Of a stretch of DNA of 64,000 nt, positions 9,008-18,405 are shown piece after piece (position 1 is the first letter of the stretch; every line of letters begins with the position of its first letter). The notes under the pieces are model-generated. The model worked only from the letters and a program-made list of their open reading frames with translations, was not told where the DNA came from and did not search any database. The position numbers and the translations under genes are program-made. The stretch is from Lysobacteraceae bacterium (GTDB taxonomy: Bacteria; Bdellovibrionota; UBA1018; JAGTJX01): the NCBI GenBank assembly GCA_023657465.1, contig JAGTJX010000001.1:586358-650357 (forward strand), read 5' to 3'.

Positions 9008-10696
9008 ATGCTAGAGCTACTGAGAATAAAAAATATCGCCGTCATCGATCAAACCGAAATCTCGTTTGAGTCAGGACTCAATATCATTTCGGGTGAGACG
9101 GGAGCGGGTAAGTCGATCGTGATCGAGTCGATCAACCTCATCTTGGGTGGGAGAGCACAGACAGATCTCATTCGCACAGGATGTGAAGATGCCACTGTCG
9201 AAGGACTTTTCGATCTTACCACTCTTACTGAGACTCAGCAGAAGCTCATAGAGAATGGATTCCCAGTAGAAGACAATCAACTCCTGATCAAGCGTGTACT
9301 CAGTCGTAGTGGTAAGCACCGAGTCTTCATCAATGGTGAATTAGCGAATCTTCAGTCTCTTGCGCGAGTGACTGACGGTCTCATTGATTGCTGTGGTCAA
9401 CATGAGAATCAGACATTACTGAAGCAGAGCTCACAGATCGAACTACTCGACAGGTTTGGTAATACTGTCGCAGCTTCACTCTCAGTCTCCAATCTCGTAT
9501 CCAGTCTTAAGAAGTCTCTGCAGAAACTTTCAGAGTTCGAGCAGAGCGAGCAAGAGCGAATCCAGCGTACTGAGTTTTTAAAATTTCAAATCGAAGAGTT
9601 AGAAAACTTCTCCCCAGTCAGCGGTGAGGAAGAGGCGCTTCAGCAAGAGAAGAAGCTCTTCTCTACGTCGGAAGCAAGAAGATCATCGGTTCAGTACATC
9701 ATTGAAGGACTATCAGGTTCAGATGCGAGTGAGCGCAGTGTGCTCACTACACTTAAATCCATTCTCACTCGAGCGAGAAGCATTCAATCCCAAGATGACT
9801 CGATTGAATTGATGACGGGTGGAATTGAGCGAGGCCTAGTCGAGCTTGAAGAATCTTCACTCCTCTTCTCGCGATACGCAGATTCAATCGATCACAGTCC
9901 TGAGCGCATGAATGAAGTACAGACGAGATTAGCGAAGTACGCTGAGCTCAGACGCAAGTACGCTTGCTCAGGTGATGAGCTCGCTGAGCGCTTCGAGCAG
10001 ATGAAACGTGAACTCTCCAATCTCGATAATATGAGTGAACTCATTGAGAACGAGAAGAAAATGATTGCGGAGATTCGGTCTCAGCTGAAGCAACAAGGTG
10101 AGAAGATCTCGCAAGATCGGAAGAAGTTCGCTAAGTCTCTCTCTGAGCAAGTTTCAAAAGAACTCCAAGAATTAAAAATGGAGCAAGCTCAGTTCTTAAT
10201 CGAAGTCAAAGACGTGAGCGAAGATCTCAACTGGAGCGAGGCACTAGGACCCAATACGATTCAGTTTTTGATCAAGACGAACGCAGGAGATGATTTTAAG
10301 TCGATTGGTACAATCGCTTCGGGAGGGGAGCTCTCACGAGTGCTGCTCTCGATCAGAAGAGTGATTGCAGACCAAGGTGGTATAGGTGTCTATCTCTTTG
10401 ATGAAATCGATGCAGGTATCGGTGGTCAGACTGCGTTTGTTGTCGGTAGGAAACTCAAATCAGTTGCCAAGCACAATCAAGTCATCTGCATCACGCACGT
10501 TCCACAAGTGGCAGCGTTTGCAGATCATCATCTATCGGTCATCAAAACCCTCGATAAGAAACGTACGTTTACCTCGGTTCTTAAACTCACTCAGAAAGAT
10601 AGAACCGACGAACTCGCCAGGATGCTTGGCGGAGAAGTCATCACGAAGAAAAGTTTAGAAAATGCAAAAGAACTTCTCGCTCAAACCAAACATTGA
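9008..10696 (+). CDS. recN: DNA repair protein RecN (SMC-like ATPase)
   Basis: 562 residues, the usual RecN length. It is an SMC-family ATPase acting early in double-strand break repair. The N-terminus MLELLRIKNIAVIDQTEISF leads into Walker A GETGAGKS (residues 30-37). A long Glu/Lys/Gln-rich coiled coil spans residues about 150-380. The ABC signature ASGGELSRVLLS (about 437) and Walker B YLFDEIDAGIGG (about 462) follow, with a CITHVPQVAAFADHH D-loop/H-loop region. It starts 10 nt after nadK, so the two are probably co-transcribed. Its 3' end overlaps the next gene by 35 nt. Confidence 0.96.
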   Translation: MLELLRIKNIAVIDQTEISFESGLNIISGETGAGKSIVIESINLILGGRAQTDLIRTGCEDATVEGLFDLTTLTETQQKLIENGFPVEDNQLLIKRVLSRSGKHRVFINGELANLQSLARVTDGLIDCCGQHENQTLLKQSSQIELLDRFGNTVAASLSVSNLVSSLKKSLQKLSEFEQSEQERIQRTEFLKFQIEELENFSPVSGEEEALQQEKKLFSTSEARRSSVQYIIEGLSGSDASERSVLTTLKSILTRARSIQSQDDSIELMTGGIERGLVELEESSLLFSRYADSIDHSPERMNEVQTRLAKYAELRRKYACSGDELAERFEQMKRELSNLDNMSELIENEKKMIAEIRSQLKQQGEKISQDRKKFAKSLSEQVSKELQELKMEQAQFLIEVKDVSEDLNWSEALGPNTIQFLIKTNAGDDFKSIGTIASGGELSRVLLSIRRVIADQGGIGVYLFDEIDAGIGGQTAFVVGRKLKSVAKHNQVICITHVPQVAAFADHHLSVIKTLDKKRTFTSVLKLTQKDRTDELARMLGGEVITKKSLENAKELLAQTKH

Positions 10697-11879
10697 TTGG
10701 CTCATTTGGCTTTCGATCTGGATTACGAATCAGTTCATACCTATTGCGGGTAATGAAAATTTCTTCATAACTAAGAATGGTGACAGTCTTTCTTATCTTG
10801 CGGTAGCGAAGTTCTGTCAGGGAGTAATGCCAACTGATCCAGTGGTTTTTCAACATGCTCAGAGGTTTTTTGTTCCGTGTGTAGTAGGCAAGCTCGACCA
10901 ATTAACCCATCTAGGAATTGAAAACATTGCTAGAGGATTTACTTTTTTCATAAGCTTACTTTCGATCTTAGGATTTAGAGCAATATTGAAGAAGCTCGGT
11001 GTGAATCATGCGCTTGCAACACTGTCTGTCGTCTTCTTGGTCTTCAACCCGTACCTTTTTAGGCTTTATAATTCGATGCCACTTCAACTCATCGATGTGA
11101 GCTTTGTGTGCGCGATGATTTTTTCCATTTATGGTTTGCTCACTAAGAGCTCAAGAGTTTTTTGGGTGAGTTTTGCGCTATGTGCGCTCACAAGACAGAC
11201 TGCTGTTCTCCTCCTCATTCCTTTTGCTTATTATTTTTTCAAGATCAATACTCCGGTGAGAAACGCTAAATTCAATTCCACACTTCTTGCTCTCATATTT
11301 TTTTTTGGATTCGTGATCGGTAAGTCATTCGCACTCAAGATCTCTGGGCCTAACCACAATCACGAACACTTCTTAGGCTTAGGTGTGTGGATGAGAGACT
11401 CATTCAATGTCAGAGAAGGAATCGAGTTCCTCATTCGAGCATTCATTCCGTTTATAGGACTTTTACTACTCTACTTGGTCTGGATGAAGAAAAAATCACA
11501 CTTCACTCTATCGAAATTTGAACCTCAAGATCAGAAGATTGCTCTTTGGTTATTCGTCACAGGATTATTCCTCATGACTCAACCTCTTCTGGGTGGACCA
11601 GTGATTGTGGCACATGCAGTGGCTAGACTCATGGCGTATTCTGTGGTGCCACTACTCCTTCTCGTTACGCTGCTGTTAGATCGAAGTCATGTGATCAATT
11701 CACTCGGAGAATCTCAGAAGGGAATACTCTGGATAGCTCCAGTGCTCATTTCGTTTCACCATATTTATACTTATAACAGTGGTCAGAGCTCAGACTTGTC
11801 TTTCAGATATGCTTTGAATTCAGTGGTGGTTCTTATTGTTTCAGCTATTCTGATTTGGAAAGAAAACACTGAATCATGA
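10662..11879 (+). CDS. Polytopic membrane protein, GT-C glycosyltransferase-like
   Basis: 405 residues with about ten hydrophobic spans. There is an N-terminal segment (DWLIWLSIWITNQF), then a loop with an acidic residue (ITKNGDSLSYLAVAKF) before the next spans. This layout resembles GT-C mannosyl/arabinosyl-type transferases, where the first extracytoplasmic loop carries an Asp. I cannot name a specific family. The frame overlaps recN by 35 nt. No strong ribosome-binding site is visible at this ATG, so the true start could differ by a few codons. It overlaps tolC by 4 nt (ATGA). Its position ahead of a tripartite export set may reflect envelope glycan work, but that is inference. Confidence 0.7.
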   Translation: MQKNFSLKPNIDWLIWLSIWITNQFIPIAGNENFFITKNGDSLSYLAVAKFCQGVMPTDPVVFQHAQRFFVPCVVGKLDQLTHLGIENIARGFTFFISLLSILGFRAILKKLGVNHALATLSVVFLVFNPYLFRLYNSMPLQLIDVSFVCAMIFSIYGLLTKSSRVFWVSFALCALTRQTAVLLLIPFAYYFFKINTPVRNAKFNSTLLALIFFFGFVIGKSFALKISGPNHNHEHFLGLGVWMRDSFNVREGIEFLIRAFIPFIGLLLLYLVWMKKKSHFTLSKFEPQDQKIALWLFVTGLFLMTQPLLGGPVIVAHAVARLMAYSVVPLLLLVTLLLDRSHVINSLGESQKGILWIAPVLISFHHIYTYNSGQSSDLSFRYALNSVVVLIVSAILIWKENTES

Positions 11880-13132
11880 TGAACCTATTACTCTTATTAA
11901 TGATTCCGAATTTGCACGCTAACGTTAATTTCAAAACAGCATTTGAGAGAGCGTTAGATCAGAATCCAGGTCTGAAAAGTCAGACTCAAGTGGTGGTTCA
12001 GTCAAAAGAAAGAAAAAATCAGGCAGTAGGTGCCCTTCTTCCTTCAGTTAATTTTGTTTATTCGTTTTCTAAACAAGCCGATAATCCTTCTGCTGCATTT
12101 GGAACAATTTTTCCGACAGAGCGTCAGGACATCAGGCTTACAGCAACTCAACCCCTCTTCCGTGGAATGAGAGAATATGCAGGACTTGCACAAGCTAAGT
12201 ATCAATACGAAGCTCAGAAATATCAGAAAGCAAGACTTGCTACTTCGTTGTATTCAGAAATCGCGAGTGTTTATTATAACTCATTGAGCTTTGATGAAGA
12301 GATTGACCTCTACAACGAAGAGATTCAAGTGAATCGAGAGCGTTTAGAAGAAATTAAAGCACTGAGAAACAGTGGAAGATCTAGAGAAGCAGACCAACTT
12401 GCAATTGAATCAGCGATTTATTCATTGGAAGCGCAAGTAGCAAGTACGTCATTTCAAAAATCTGCAGCAAGACAGAATCTCCTCACTATTTCTGGGATTG
12501 ATCCCAGCGAACATCTGAAGGACGACAGGGTGATCCCAGACAAGATCAAAACCGAGTATTATTATGTTGAGCGAATGGTGATGAGGCCAGACATTTTAGC
12601 TGCAGAGAATGACTATCTAGCAGCTGATGAAGGTGTAGGAGTTGCATTCGGTGGACACCTTCCTTCAATCGATGTGAGTGGAAACTATTATCTTCAAAGA
12701 GGACAAACTGCTCTGAAAGATGTTCTTTGGGATGTCACTTTAGGCGTTACGATGCCACTTTTTGCAGGTGGAAGTATTCAGTCACAATACCGTTCAGCAG
12801 TGGCAGAGCGAAAGAATCGCGAAATCATTAATGACAAGGCGAAGCTAGATGCTGTTCAAGAGATCAAATCCCTCTATTCAGCAGTGAAAAATGAGTGGGT
12901 TCAGGTTCAGAAGTTAAATCGTGCAGCAGAACTTGCTGAAAGAAATTATAAACTCCAGAAGAAGGATTCAAAACTAGGTCTAGTCACTCAGCTGGATGTT
13001 CTTCAAGCGATCGCAACTGCGAAGCAAACGAAGAGGTTACTTGCGCGAGCTAGAAATAATTTAAAAACAGATTATGCAAAACTAGAATCTGCAACTGTAG
13101 AGATGAAGTGGAAAGAGGAAGAGGATGAGTAA
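11876..13132 (+). CDS. TolC-family outer-membrane efflux protein
   Basis: 418 residues. The short signal peptide MMNLLLLLMIPNLHA is followed by FKTAFERALDQNPGLKSQ, the typical first helix of outer membrane efflux proteins. Two OEP repeats are visible: long Gln/Ala/Glu-rich helices at about 20-200 and 230-410, with the beta-strand segments SVNFVYSFSK and SIDVSGNYYLQRG between them. The protein forms the trimeric outer-membrane/periplasmic tunnel of tripartite exporters. It is coupled to the upstream membrane protein by ATGA and overlaps the downstream membrane-fusion gene by 8 nt, so it belongs to the same export complex. Confidence 0.92.
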   Translation: MMNLLLLLMIPNLHANVNFKTAFERALDQNPGLKSQTQVVVQSKERKNQAVGALLPSVNFVYSFSKQADNPSAAFGTIFPTERQDIRLTATQPLFRGMREYAGLAQAKYQYEAQKYQKARLATSLYSEIASVYYNSLSFDEEIDLYNEEIQVNRERLEEIKALRNSGRSREADQLAIESAIYSLEAQVASTSFQKSAARQNLLTISGIDPSEHLKDDRVIPDKIKTEYYYVERMVMRPDILAAENDYLAADEGVGVAFGGHLPSIDVSGNYYLQRGQTALKDVLWDVTLGVTMPLFAGGSIQSQYRSAVAERKNREIINDKAKLDAVQEIKSLYSAVKNEWVQVQKLNRAAELAERNYKLQKKDSKLGLVTQLDVLQAIATAKQTKRLLARARNNLKTDYAKLESATVEMKWKEEEDE

Positions 13133-13901
13133 AGCTAAATGGGGTTTGGTTCTTTTTGTTATCGTTGTCGGTTCTGTGGGTGTTGGAGTTTATTTTAAAA
13201 ACGCAAAGAACGAAACCCACCTCTCTGTTAAGAAAGGTTCTATTATCGATGCGGTTTATGGAATTGGTACCGTCACTGCAAAGAATACTTATGCGCTCAA
13301 GCTAGGAGTTACGAGCCGCATTCAATCTCTATCTGTTCAAGAAGGTGATGAAGTGAAGGCCGGAGCCCCTCTTGTCGCGCTTGAGGGTCTTACACTTTTT
13401 AGAGCACCATTTGCTGGTACAGTTACTGCAATTCCATTTAAAGTGGGCGAGTCTGTATTTCCTCAGACAGCAATTGTAACCATGTCTGATCTTAAGAATC
13501 TTTATATTGTCACATCGCTGGAGCAGCAAGGTGCGATTCGAGTCAAAAAAGGTCAGCAAGTCAGAGTGAATTTTGAAAGTTTCAGGGATCAAAATGCTGA
13601 GGGTGTAGTGAAAACTATATTTTCAAACGATACTCAATTTATTGTTCACGTAGATGTCAAAAAATTTCCTGATCAAATCCTTCCCGGTATGACTGCAGAT
13701 GTCGCTATCGAAATCGATCGTTTCAAAGATTCAATACTCATACCAGCAACAGCGTTGTCAGGTGGAAGAGTGAAGCGCATACGAAATAATATGCGAGAGG
13801 AAATTGAAGTGAAGACCGGCGCTATCGATGGAGAATGGGCGCAAATTCTCAGTGGAGACATTAAAGAAACAGATAAAGTTGCAGTGGGTGGGAAAAAATA
13901 A
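13125..13901 (+). CDS. Membrane-fusion (periplasmic adaptor) protein, MacA/HlyD type
   Basis: 258 residues, short for the family. One N-terminal membrane anchor (WGLVLFVIVVGSVGVGVYF) precedes a lipoyl/barrel-sandwich domain split in two halves: SLSVQEGDEVKAGAPLVALEG, and FRAPFAGTVTAIPFKVGESV. A beta-barrel follows with LPGMTADVAIEI, then a membrane-proximal C-terminal region (ILIPATALSGG). The alpha-helical hairpin is essentially absent, which explains the short length. The family bridges an inner-membrane ABC transporter to a TolC protein. It overlaps tolC and lies 3 nt before the permease gene. Confidence 0.88.
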   Translation: MSKAKWGLVLFVIVVGSVGVGVYFKNAKNETHLSVKKGSIIDAVYGIGTVTAKNTYALKLGVTSRIQSLSVQEGDEVKAGAPLVALEGLTLFRAPFAGTVTAIPFKVGESVFPQTAIVTMSDLKNLYIVTSLEQQGAIRVKKGQQVRVNFESFRDQNAEGVVKTIFSNDTQFIVHVDVKKFPDQILPGMTADVAIEIDRFKDSILIPATALSGGRVKRIRNNMREEIEVKTGAIDGEWAQILSGDIKETDKVAVGGKK

Positions 13902-13904
13902 ACC

Positions 13905-15155
13905 ATGTGGTTTCTAGCTATTCGCCATTTAGTTGCAAGAAAGCGACAAACACTCTTCACCCTATTGGGGATTATTTTTGGTGCAACTGCGTTTATTGTT
14001 ATTTCAGGTTTTTTTTCTGGCTTTCAAAATTTTCTCATCACTCAGCTGTTGGATAATGATGCTCATCTTAAAATCTTCGCCAAAGAAGATTTAGTGACTG
14101 AGCACAGTTTGGATCAATATTTTTTCAAAGATGCTGAGCATGTGTTTTGGATTTCACCTCCAGGTGGCAAGAAAGATTTAGCAAGCATTACTGATCCTCA
14201 GGGCTGGTATCGTAGATTGAAGTCCGATCCTCGAGTGATTGCTTATTCCCCACATTTTACATCTCAGATTCTCGTTACTAGAGCTAAGGCTTCTGTATCT
14301 GGAAGGCTCATAGGAGTTGATCCGCACCTCCAAACAAAAGTAACCAACATTGAAAACTATATGGAGATGGGAAGGTTCACTGATATTGGTTCAGGCGGTA
14401 ATCGCGTCGTTGTGGGAGATGATTTTCTTGGCAAAGTCGGCGCCCATTATGGTGAAACTATTCTGATTTCCAACGGCATATCACAGCCTAAGCCTTTTAA
14501 AGTAGTTGGCGTGTTTCATACAGGAATGAAACCGATTGATGGAAGTTCTGTTTATGGCGGATTAGTAGACGCCCAAAAAATGAATGGCACTCCTGATGTC
14601 ATTAATGAAATTGCTGTAAGAGTGACCGATACGGATGAAGCCAAGTTTATGGCCGAAGATTGGCGCCAAAGTTCTCATGAAAAAATTGAAAGCTGGGATG
14701 AGACTAATGCTAATTTTTTAAGCGTGTTTAAAATTCAAAATGCAACTCGTTATATGATGATTGCTGTCATTCTGATAGTTGCAGGCTTTGGAATTTATAA
14801 TATTTTAAACATGGTTGTTAATCAGAAACGTAAAGACATCGCAATTTTAAGATCAATGGGATTTGAGACGAGTGAGATTATTTCTTTGTTTCTGATTCAA
14901 GGCCTTATTCTAGGTATTGTGGGAGCGTTTTCTGGAATGGTTTTTGGTTTTTTAATTTGTTTATACTTAGAGACTATTCGATTCGGAGGTGGACCACTAG
15001 GGGGTGCTGGCTTCTTAAGAATTTCTTATGCTCCTGTCATTTATATACAGGCGCTTGTCTTGTCAGTTGCATGCTCATCTTTTGCTAGTTTCTTGCCTGC
15101 AAGAGCCGCTGGTCGAATGCAGCCGATTGAAATCATTAGAGCGGGGGCAGATTAA
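13905..15155 (+). CDS. ABC transporter permease, MacB/LolC-like (FtsX superfamily)
   Basis: 416 residues. The N-terminal span follows a basic stretch (MWFLAIRHLVARKRQTLFTLLGIIFG), then a large periplasmic MacB-type domain (residues about 45-280). Three C-terminal spans carry the FtsX-domain pattern, including VVNQKRKDIAILRSMGFE and a PARAAGRMQPIEIIRAG end that is typical of LolC/LolE/MacB proteins. Type VII ABC permeases of this kind move lipoproteins, peptides or toxins by mechanotransmission rather than by a transmembrane channel. The stop shares a base with the ATPase start. With TolC present, a MacAB-TolC-like exporter is more likely than LolCDE. Confidence 0.9.
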   Translation: MWFLAIRHLVARKRQTLFTLLGIIFGATAFIVISGFFSGFQNFLITQLLDNDAHLKIFAKEDLVTEHSLDQYFFKDAEHVFWISPPGGKKDLASITDPQGWYRRLKSDPRVIAYSPHFTSQILVTRAKASVSGRLIGVDPHLQTKVTNIENYMEMGRFTDIGSGGNRVVVGDDFLGKVGAHYGETILISNGISQPKPFKVVGVFHTGMKPIDGSSVYGGLVDAQKMNGTPDVINEIAVRVTDTDEAKFMAEDWRQSSHEKIESWDETNANFLSVFKIQNATRYMMIAVILIVAGFGIYNILNMVVNQKRKDIAILRSMGFETSEIISLFLIQGLILGIVGAFSGMVFGFLICLYLETIRFGGGPLGGAGFLRISYAPVIYIQALVLSVACSSFASFLPARAAGRMQPIEIIRAGAD

Positions 15156-15820
15156 TGAGCATCGAAGTCTCCAACGTTAAAAAACTTTTTGGAAACCCTG
15201 CTGTAGAAGTACTCAAGGGTATTTCGTTTAAGATCGATAATGGGAAATTTGTCTCACTCACTGGAAAATCTGGATCCGGGAAAAGTACACTTCTCTATAT
15301 TATGTCGAGTTTGGATGCTCCCACTGAAGGATCGATTAAGATTGATGGAGAAGATGTATATAAACTCTCTCAGAAAGATCTCCATCAGTTTAGGAATCGT
15401 AAAATGGGGTTTGTTTTTCAGTTCCATTATTTGCTCCCCGAGATCACGTGCCTAGAAAACGTTCTGATGCCCACGATGAAAACAGGTCAGATGAAAGAAT
15501 ACGAAAAACCTGCAAAAGACTTATTGGCGCTTTTCGGTCTTAAGGACAAATTCGATAGACTCCCGCGCCAACTCTCAGGTGGTGAGCAGCAACGTGTTGC
15601 TATCGCTCGTGCAATGATCATGCGACCTAAGTATCTTTTTGCAGATGAGCCTACTGGGAATCTCGATTCAGCTAATGGTGAACTTGTAATGAAAATCCTA
15701 AAATCGGCAAATTCGTCGTTCGGTGCAACGGTTGTGATGGTGACCCATGATCCTGACTTTGCAGCTCAGGCAACTAGCCAAGTATTCTTATTAGACGGTA
15801 AAGTTTCTGGAATTCGTTAA
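15155..15820 (+). CDS. ABC transporter ATP-binding protein, MacB/LolD-like
   Basis: 221 residues, a typical stand-alone ATPase. It has Walker A GKSGSGKST (about residue 37), Q-loop FQFHYLLPEITCLENV, signature LSGGEQQRVAIARA, Walker B YLFADEPTGNLDS and the switch histidine VMVTHD. The LLPEITCLENVLMP stretch after the Q-loop is characteristic of the LolD/MacB/FtsE group. It powers the permease immediately upstream (taATG overlap). Last gene of the export operon; an AT-rich inverted repeat follows its stop. Confidence 0.94.
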   Translation: MSIEVSNVKKLFGNPAVEVLKGISFKIDNGKFVSLTGKSGSGKSTLLYIMSSLDAPTEGSIKIDGEDVYKLSQKDLHQFRNRKMGFVFQFHYLLPEITCLENVLMPTMKTGQMKEYEKPAKDLLALFGLKDKFDRLPRQLSGGEQQRVAIARAMIMRPKYLFADEPTGNLDSANGELVMKILKSANSSFGATVVMVTHDPDFAAQATSQVFLLDGKVSGIR

Positions 15821-15844
15821 TAATATCAATTACTTAATATTATT
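15819..15844 (+). terminator. AT-rich inverted repeat after the export operon (weak terminator candidate)
   Basis: AATAATAT (15819-15826) pairs with ATATTATT (15837-15844) around a 10-nt loop and is followed by TTCTTA. The stem is entirely A/T with no clean T-run, so termination strength is doubtful. It is the only structure between the ABC ATPase stop and the grpE promoter. Confidence 0.3.
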
Positions 15845-15855
15845 TTCTTACCTTA

Positions 15856-15884
15856 GTTGACAATTAGGCTCTTCAACCCCATTT
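15856..15884 (+). promoter_or_regulatory. Heat-shock sigma (sigma32-like) promoter for grpE-dnaK-dnaJ
   Basis: GTTGACA at 15856-15862 resembles the -35 element (CTTGAA-type). CCCCATTT at 15877-15884 matches the sigma32 -10 consensus CCCCATNT exactly, with a 15-bp spacer. The position directly upstream of grpE fits. The grpE ATG lies only 7 nt past the -10 box, which implies a leaderless or nearly leaderless message. No CIRCE inverted repeat (HrcA operator) is seen. Confidence 0.6.
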
Positions 15885-15891
15885 TTCAGGC

Positions 15892-16395
15892 ATGTCCGAG
15901 AATCAAACGCAGTCACAATCAACTGAAACCGTTGCTTCTGAGGGTTCCAAGATAGCTGAACTCGAGCTTCAACTTAAAGAGAGGGAGAACAAGTTCCTCT
16001 ACTTATATGCAGATTTTGAGAACTACAAAAAACGCGCCGTGAAGGAGCGTTCCGATGCACAGAAGTTCGGTTGGGAAAATGTAGCGAGAGATTTACTGAG
16101 CGTAGTCGACAATTTGGATCGTGGATTGGCTCATGCTCCTGCGACCACAGAAGCTAACTTCATGGCTGGCCTCAATATGGTGGCCAAGCAGTTTCGTGAA
16201 ACCATGGAACGCCAAGGCGTTCAGACGATTCCGTCACTCAAACAAATTTTTAATCCAGAACTTCATGAAGCTATCGCAACCGAGTACTCTGACGAGAAGT
16301 CGGGCTTGATCATTCGTGAAGAACAAAAAGGTTATACATTACACGGGAGATTGTTGAGAGCCTCTCGAGTTGTGATTAGTTCAGGGCCTAAATGA
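15892..16395 (+). CDS. grpE: GrpE nucleotide-exchange factor
   Basis: 167 residues. A polar, disordered N-terminus is followed by the long dimerising helix (IAELELQLKERENKFLYLYA), the hallmark ADFENYKKRAVKE, and the C-terminal beta domain with NPELHEAIATE and GYTLHGRLLRASRVVIS. GrpE releases ADP from DnaK. There is no upstream in-frame start before a stop at 15865-15867. ATG 15892 has only AGG a few bases upstream, and the promoter -10 box ends at 15884, so translation may begin on a leaderless mRNA. First gene of the grpE-dnaK-dnaJ operon. Confidence 0.95.
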   Translation: MSENQTQSQSTETVASEGSKIAELELQLKERENKFLYLYADFENYKKRAVKERSDAQKFGWENVARDLLSVVDNLDRGLAHAPATTEANFMAGLNMVAKQFRETMERQGVQTIPSLKQIFNPELHEAIATEYSDEKSGLIIREEQKGYTLHGRLLRASRVVISSGPK

Positions 16396-16446
16396 GATAA
16401 CAACATAGTTGTTATCGTAATTGACAGATGGGAATGTGATCCCATC
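16396..16446 (+). promoter_or_regulatory. Two tandem hairpins between grpE and dnaK
   Basis: Directly after the grpE stop, GATAACAAC (16396-16404) and GTTGTTATC (16408-16416) form a perfect 9-bp stem with a 3-nt loop. Ten nucleotides later GATGGGA (16427-16433) and TCCCATC (16440-16446) form a 7-bp stem with a 6-nt loop. Neither is followed by a T-run, so they are not ordinary terminators. A TTGACA lies between them (16421-16426) but has no clear -10 partner. They may tune mRNA processing or the dnaK:grpE ratio. Confidence 0.55.
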
Positions 16447-16471
16447 TTAATGATTGAAGGAGAAGTAATAT

Positions 16472-18397
16472 ATGGGAAAAATTATTGGAATCGATTTAGG
16501 TACAACGAACTCATGCGTATCTGTATTGGAAGGTGGCGAACCCAAAGTCATCGCTAACTCAGAAGGTGCAAACACCACTCCCTCTATCGTGAGCTTCCAA
16601 GCCAACGGTGAACAGGCAGTCGGCCAAGCAGCTAAACGCCAATCCATCACTAATCCAGAAAAAACTGTTTTCGAAGCAAAACGTTTAATCGGAAGAAAAT
16701 TTACATCAAAAGAAGTGACTGAATTCTTAAAAGTCACTCCATTCAAAGTTACAGAAAACAAAAACGGCGACGCTTGGATCAAAGTCGACAACCGTGAATA
16801 TTCTCCACAAGAGATCTCTGCAATCGTTCTTCAGAAGATGAAGAAGACTGCGGAAGATTATCTCGGTGAGCCAGTCACTGAAGCAGTCATTACTGTTCCC
16901 GCATATTTTAACGATGCTCAGCGCCAAGCTACAAAAGACGCTGGACGTATCGCAGGATTAGAAGTGAAGCGCATTATCAACGAGCCGACCGCTGCTGCGC
17001 TTGCTTATGGTCTCGATAAGAAGGGTGTGAACTCCACTATTGCTGTCTTCGACTTAGGCGGTGGAACATTCGACGTATCTATTCTTGAATTAGGTGATGG
17101 CGTGTTCGAAGTTAAGGCTACGAACGGCGACACATTCTTAGGCGGAGGTAACTTCGACCAGAAGATCATCGACTGGATTGCTACTGAATTCAAAAAAGAA
17201 TCAGGCGTAGATCTTCTCAAAGACAAAATGGCACTTCAGCGCTTAAAAGAAGCGGCTGAAAAAGCGAAGCACGAACTCTCTTCTATGACAGAGACAGAGA
17301 TCAATCTTCCATTCATCACTGCAGATGCTTCAGGTCCAAAACACTTGGCTCTGAAACTCACTCGCGCAAAAATGGAATCTCTCGTTGCTGAACTCATCGA
17401 CAAACTTTCCGGTCCTTGTGAAACTTGCTTAAGAGATGCAGGCATCACTCGTGACAAGATCGACGAAGTCATCTTAGTCGGCGGTATGACCCGTATGCCT
17501 AAGGTTCAAGCGAAGGTGAAAGACATCTTCGGCAAAGAGCCTAACCGCAGCGTGAACCCTGATGAAGTGGTTGCTGTCGGAGCTGCGATTCAAGGCGGAG
17601 TTCTCAAAGGCGACGTCAAAGACGTTCTCCTCTTGGATGTGACTCCACTTTCTCTCGGTATTGAGACATTGGGCGGCGTATCTACAAAATTGATCGAGAA
17701 GAACACCACGATTCCTTCCAAGAAATCTCAAGTGTTCTCAACTGCGGCGGACTCACAGACTGCAGTGACGATTCACGTGCTTCAAGGTGAGCGCGAGTTT
17801 GCTAACGATAACAAATCTCTCGGTAGATTTGATCTCGTCGGAATTCCAGCTGCCCCTCGTGGCGTGCCTCAGATCGAAGTCACATTCGATATCGATGCAA
17901 ACGGATTAGTCCATGTTGGAGCTAAGGATCTCGGTACTGGTAAGGAACAGTCCATTAAGATCACTCCATCAGGCGGTCTCTCTGAAGCTGAGATCAAGCG
18001 CATGGTTCAAGAAGCGGATGCGAATCGCGAGAAAGACGAAAAGCGTAAAGCCGTCGTCAACGCACGCAACCAACTCGACAGCTTGATCTACTCTCTTGAG
18101 AAAACAATCAAAGAGAGCGCAGACAAAATCCCAGCAGAAGATAAGAAATCTGTTGAAGATGCGATTGTGGAAGCGAAGAAGTATGTGGCTTCAGAGAGCT
18201 TAGATGAAATTCAAAAAGCTACTGAGACTCTCACTCAAGCTTCAAACAAGATGGCTGAGAACCTTTATAAGACTGCAAATCCAGCCGGAGCTAACGGTGC
18301 AGCTGGCGCAGGTCCAAACGGATCAAGCGGCGGCGAACAAAAAGCTGATGGCAAAAAAGATGACGACGTCATCGACGCAGACTATAAAGAAGTCTAA
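16472..18397 (+). CDS. dnaK: Chaperone DnaK (Hsp70)
   Basis: 641 residues, standard DnaK length. It has the N-terminal phosphate-binding loop [19 protein letters not shown], the second ATPase motif [16 protein letters not shown], the [17 protein letters not shown] connect region, [11 protein letters not shown], and the substrate domain beginning near [14 protein letters not shown]. The lid ends in the conserved [11 protein letters not shown] tail. AAGGAGA lies 7-8 nt before the ATG. It works with GrpE and DnaJ, encoded on either side, in protein folding and stress response. Nothing unusual in the sequence. Confidence 0.98.
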   Translation: MGKIIGIDLGTTNSCVSVLEGGEPKVIANSEGANTTPSIVSFQANGEQAVGQAAKRQSITNPEKTVFEAKRLIGRKFTSKEVTEFLKVTPFKVTENKNGDAWIKVDNREYSPQEISAIVLQKMKKTAEDYLGEPVTEAVITVPAYFNDAQRQATKDAGRIAGLEVKRIINEPTAAALAYGLDKKGVNSTIAVFDLGGGTFDVSILELGDGVFEVKATNGDTFLGGGNFDQKIIDWIATEFKKESGVDLLKDKMALQRLKEAAEKAKHELSSMTETEINLPFITADASGPKHLALKLTRAKMESLVAELIDKLSGPCETCLRDAGITRDKIDEVILVGGMTRMPKVQAKVKDIFGKEPNRSVNPDEVVAVGAAIQGGVLKGDVKDVLLLDVTPLSLGIETLGGVSTKLIEKNTTIPSKKSQVFSTAADSQTAVTIHVLQGEREFANDNKSLGRFDLVGIPAAPRGVPQIEVTFDIDANGLVHVGAKDLGTGKEQSIKITPSGGLSEAEIKRMVQEADANREKDEKRKAVVNARNQLDSLIYSLEKTIKESADKIPAEDKKSVEDAIVEAKKYVASESLDEIQKATETLTQASNKMAENLYKTANPAGANGAAGAGPNGSSGGEQKADGKKDDDVIDADYKEV

Positions 18398-18405
18398 GGT
18401 AGACC

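Noticed and set aside
16447-16791. 114-codon minus frame at the start of dnaK
   Set aside because: Antisense shadow of dnaK.
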